A stretch of 64,000 bases of DNA. Origin: an uncultured Thermoanaerobaculum sp. GTDB lineage: Bacteria > Acidobacteriota > Thermoanaerobaculia > Thermoanaerobaculales > Thermoanaerobaculaceae. Positions 63,130 to 64,000 of the stretch are shown in pieces. The DNA lies in NCBI GenBank assembly GCA_937934115.1, contig CALHAH010000028.1, positions 27,174 to 91,173 on the forward strand, in the 5' to 3' direction. Every line of letters begins with the position of its first letter. Positions within the stretch are counted from its first letter, which is position 1. The notes beneath the pieces are model-generated. The model was not told the origin of the DNA, did no database searches, and saw only the letters and a list, made by a program, of their open reading frames with translations. The position numbers and the translations under genes were made by a program.

Positions 63130-64000
63130 CTAACCGTCACCAGCCCTTGCGGTGTTTTCGAGTAAATCCCGAATCTCGCCAGAGTGTCGCGCCACTGCCC
63201 AGCGCCAACCGCCAAAGCCGTCGTGTGCATTGCTGGCTTGTATCCATTCACTGAGATAGCAGCGCTTAACCTGGTCCTGCTCGCTGCCGTGACCCTTCGT
63301 CTCCAAAACAAGCATCTCGCCGTTCACGAGGCGCACGAGGAAATCGGGACGGTACTTGCGCACGACCCCGGCATAAAGATAGAGCACCTCAAACCCGAGA
63401 TGGTCATTTTTGACCCAGGCGCTCACCGCGTCGCTGTGGTCAAGCACGTAGGCATCTGAGGCTTCCCAGGTGCTGTCATAGACGCACACATTGATGTGTG
63501 ACTTCTTCCTACGCGCGCACGGCTTGCCCGTATACCAGGTGCGCATATCACCCGTGGAGCGGATGGGATGGTCGCGGTCGAAAACCGGCGCAAGCCGGTC
63601 GGTCTTCCCGTGGCGGACGGCATCGAAAACGTGCTGAACGACGCGGCTCATGTTGAGCGTGACAATGGGGCAGCGGCGCAGTTGGTCCTGGTTGAACGCC
63701 TGCGGCTTGATGACAATCCAGTCACAGCGGATCAATTGCTCAACGATCTGCAGAAGGTGCGCCAGCAAGACCTAGCGGCTGCCGTGTGCTTCATCTGACC
63801 GAATATGATCGAATTACGTCCCGCGCCGTCTCGAAGATGATGCGCTGGGTGCGGAACTCGCGGGCGAGGCGTTCCAGCTCGATGCGTTCGATCTTCGTCA
63901 CATCAGGCTTACCCTCCAGGATGGGGGCCAGCTCAGCCACCTGAGCCGTTTGTGCCGCATTCAGTTCCAGTGGTTGCACTTTTGACCAATCCAGCGTCAG
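63130..64000 (-). pseudogene. Remnant of a BPTD_3080-type restriction endonuclease, C-terminal part (runs off window)
   Basis: Minus-strand pieces of the C-terminus of a DEAD/DEAH-box restriction endonuclease of the BPTD_3080 type. From the right edge LDWSKVQPLELNAAQTAQV and ERIELERLAREFRTQRIIFE run to ETARDV (near 63815). The frame then shifts twice within about 60 bp (DQMKHTAAARS in one frame, LLAHLLQIVEQLI in the next). The last frame reads LNMSRVVQHVFDAVR, VFDRDHPIRSTGDMRTWYTG, STWEASDAYVLDHS, KYRPDFLVRLVNGEMLVLE (a PD-(D/E)xK nuclease core, E-x-K as ETK) and stops at 63130. The hsdR remnant follows 24 bp later, so two unrelated restriction genes are butted together. Confidence 0.75.

Overview
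The window is a GC-rich bacterial chromosome segment. A TonB-dependent receptor with an N-terminal carboxypeptidase-regulatory-like domain, secreted M4 and S8 proteases, a B12-dependent ribonucleotide reductase, a homodimeric pyruvate dehydrogenase E1 and an archaeal-type class I aldolase together suggest an Acidobacteriota-like organism, possibly thermophilic. That assignment is inferred from gene content only; no rRNA gene is present.

Layout. At the left edge is the 5' part of an RluA-type pseudouridine synthase (minus strand), followed by three secreted or outer-membrane genes: TonB receptor, M4 metallopeptidase and a cysteine-rich protein. From 7.2 to 15.0 kb lies an accessory stretch: an SLC13-like permease, a KamA (lysine 2,3-aminomutase family) - ATP-grasp - ATP-grasp - GNAT cluster, an ABC exporter pair and thioredoxin-fold proteins. 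Five genes there carry frameshifts or in-frame stops. From 15 to 61.6 kb the genes look intact and mostly housekeeping: aceE, a subtilase, an extracellular-nuclease/Crp/SDR operon, fructose-bisphosphate aldolase, threonine dehydrogenase, trmO, nrdJ with putative NrdR boxes, two tandem HU genes, udk and a MinD-like ATPase, an Hfq-like protein, pta-purD-purE, four tRNAs (Pro, Arg, His, Arg), pyrK-pyrD-pyrF with a PHP phosphatase, trxB, an A-type Fe-S carrier, def, corA, an MFS permease, an aminotransferase, an acyl-CoA dehydrogenase and a lysine-dehydrogenase-like gene. From 61.7 kb to the right edge are eroded remnants of two different restriction endonuclease genes.

How it fits together. Several operons show ATGA or GTGA stop/start overlaps (pyrD-pyrF, pta-purD, crp-SDR, lysine dehydrogenase-like plus anchored protein, the kamA cluster). 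Many other genes have a sigma70-like -10 hexamer only 6-10 nt before the start codon and no leader or Shine-Dalgarno sequence, suggesting widespread leaderless transcription. The most distinctive unit is the KamA/two-ATP-grasp/GNAT cluster, which could make an acetylated beta-amino-acid peptide or amide, although as sequenced it is damaged.

Gene-free stretches over 300 bp are 5448-6189, 27766-29529, 35882-36240 (which holds nrdJ control sites and a terminator) and 58694-59308.
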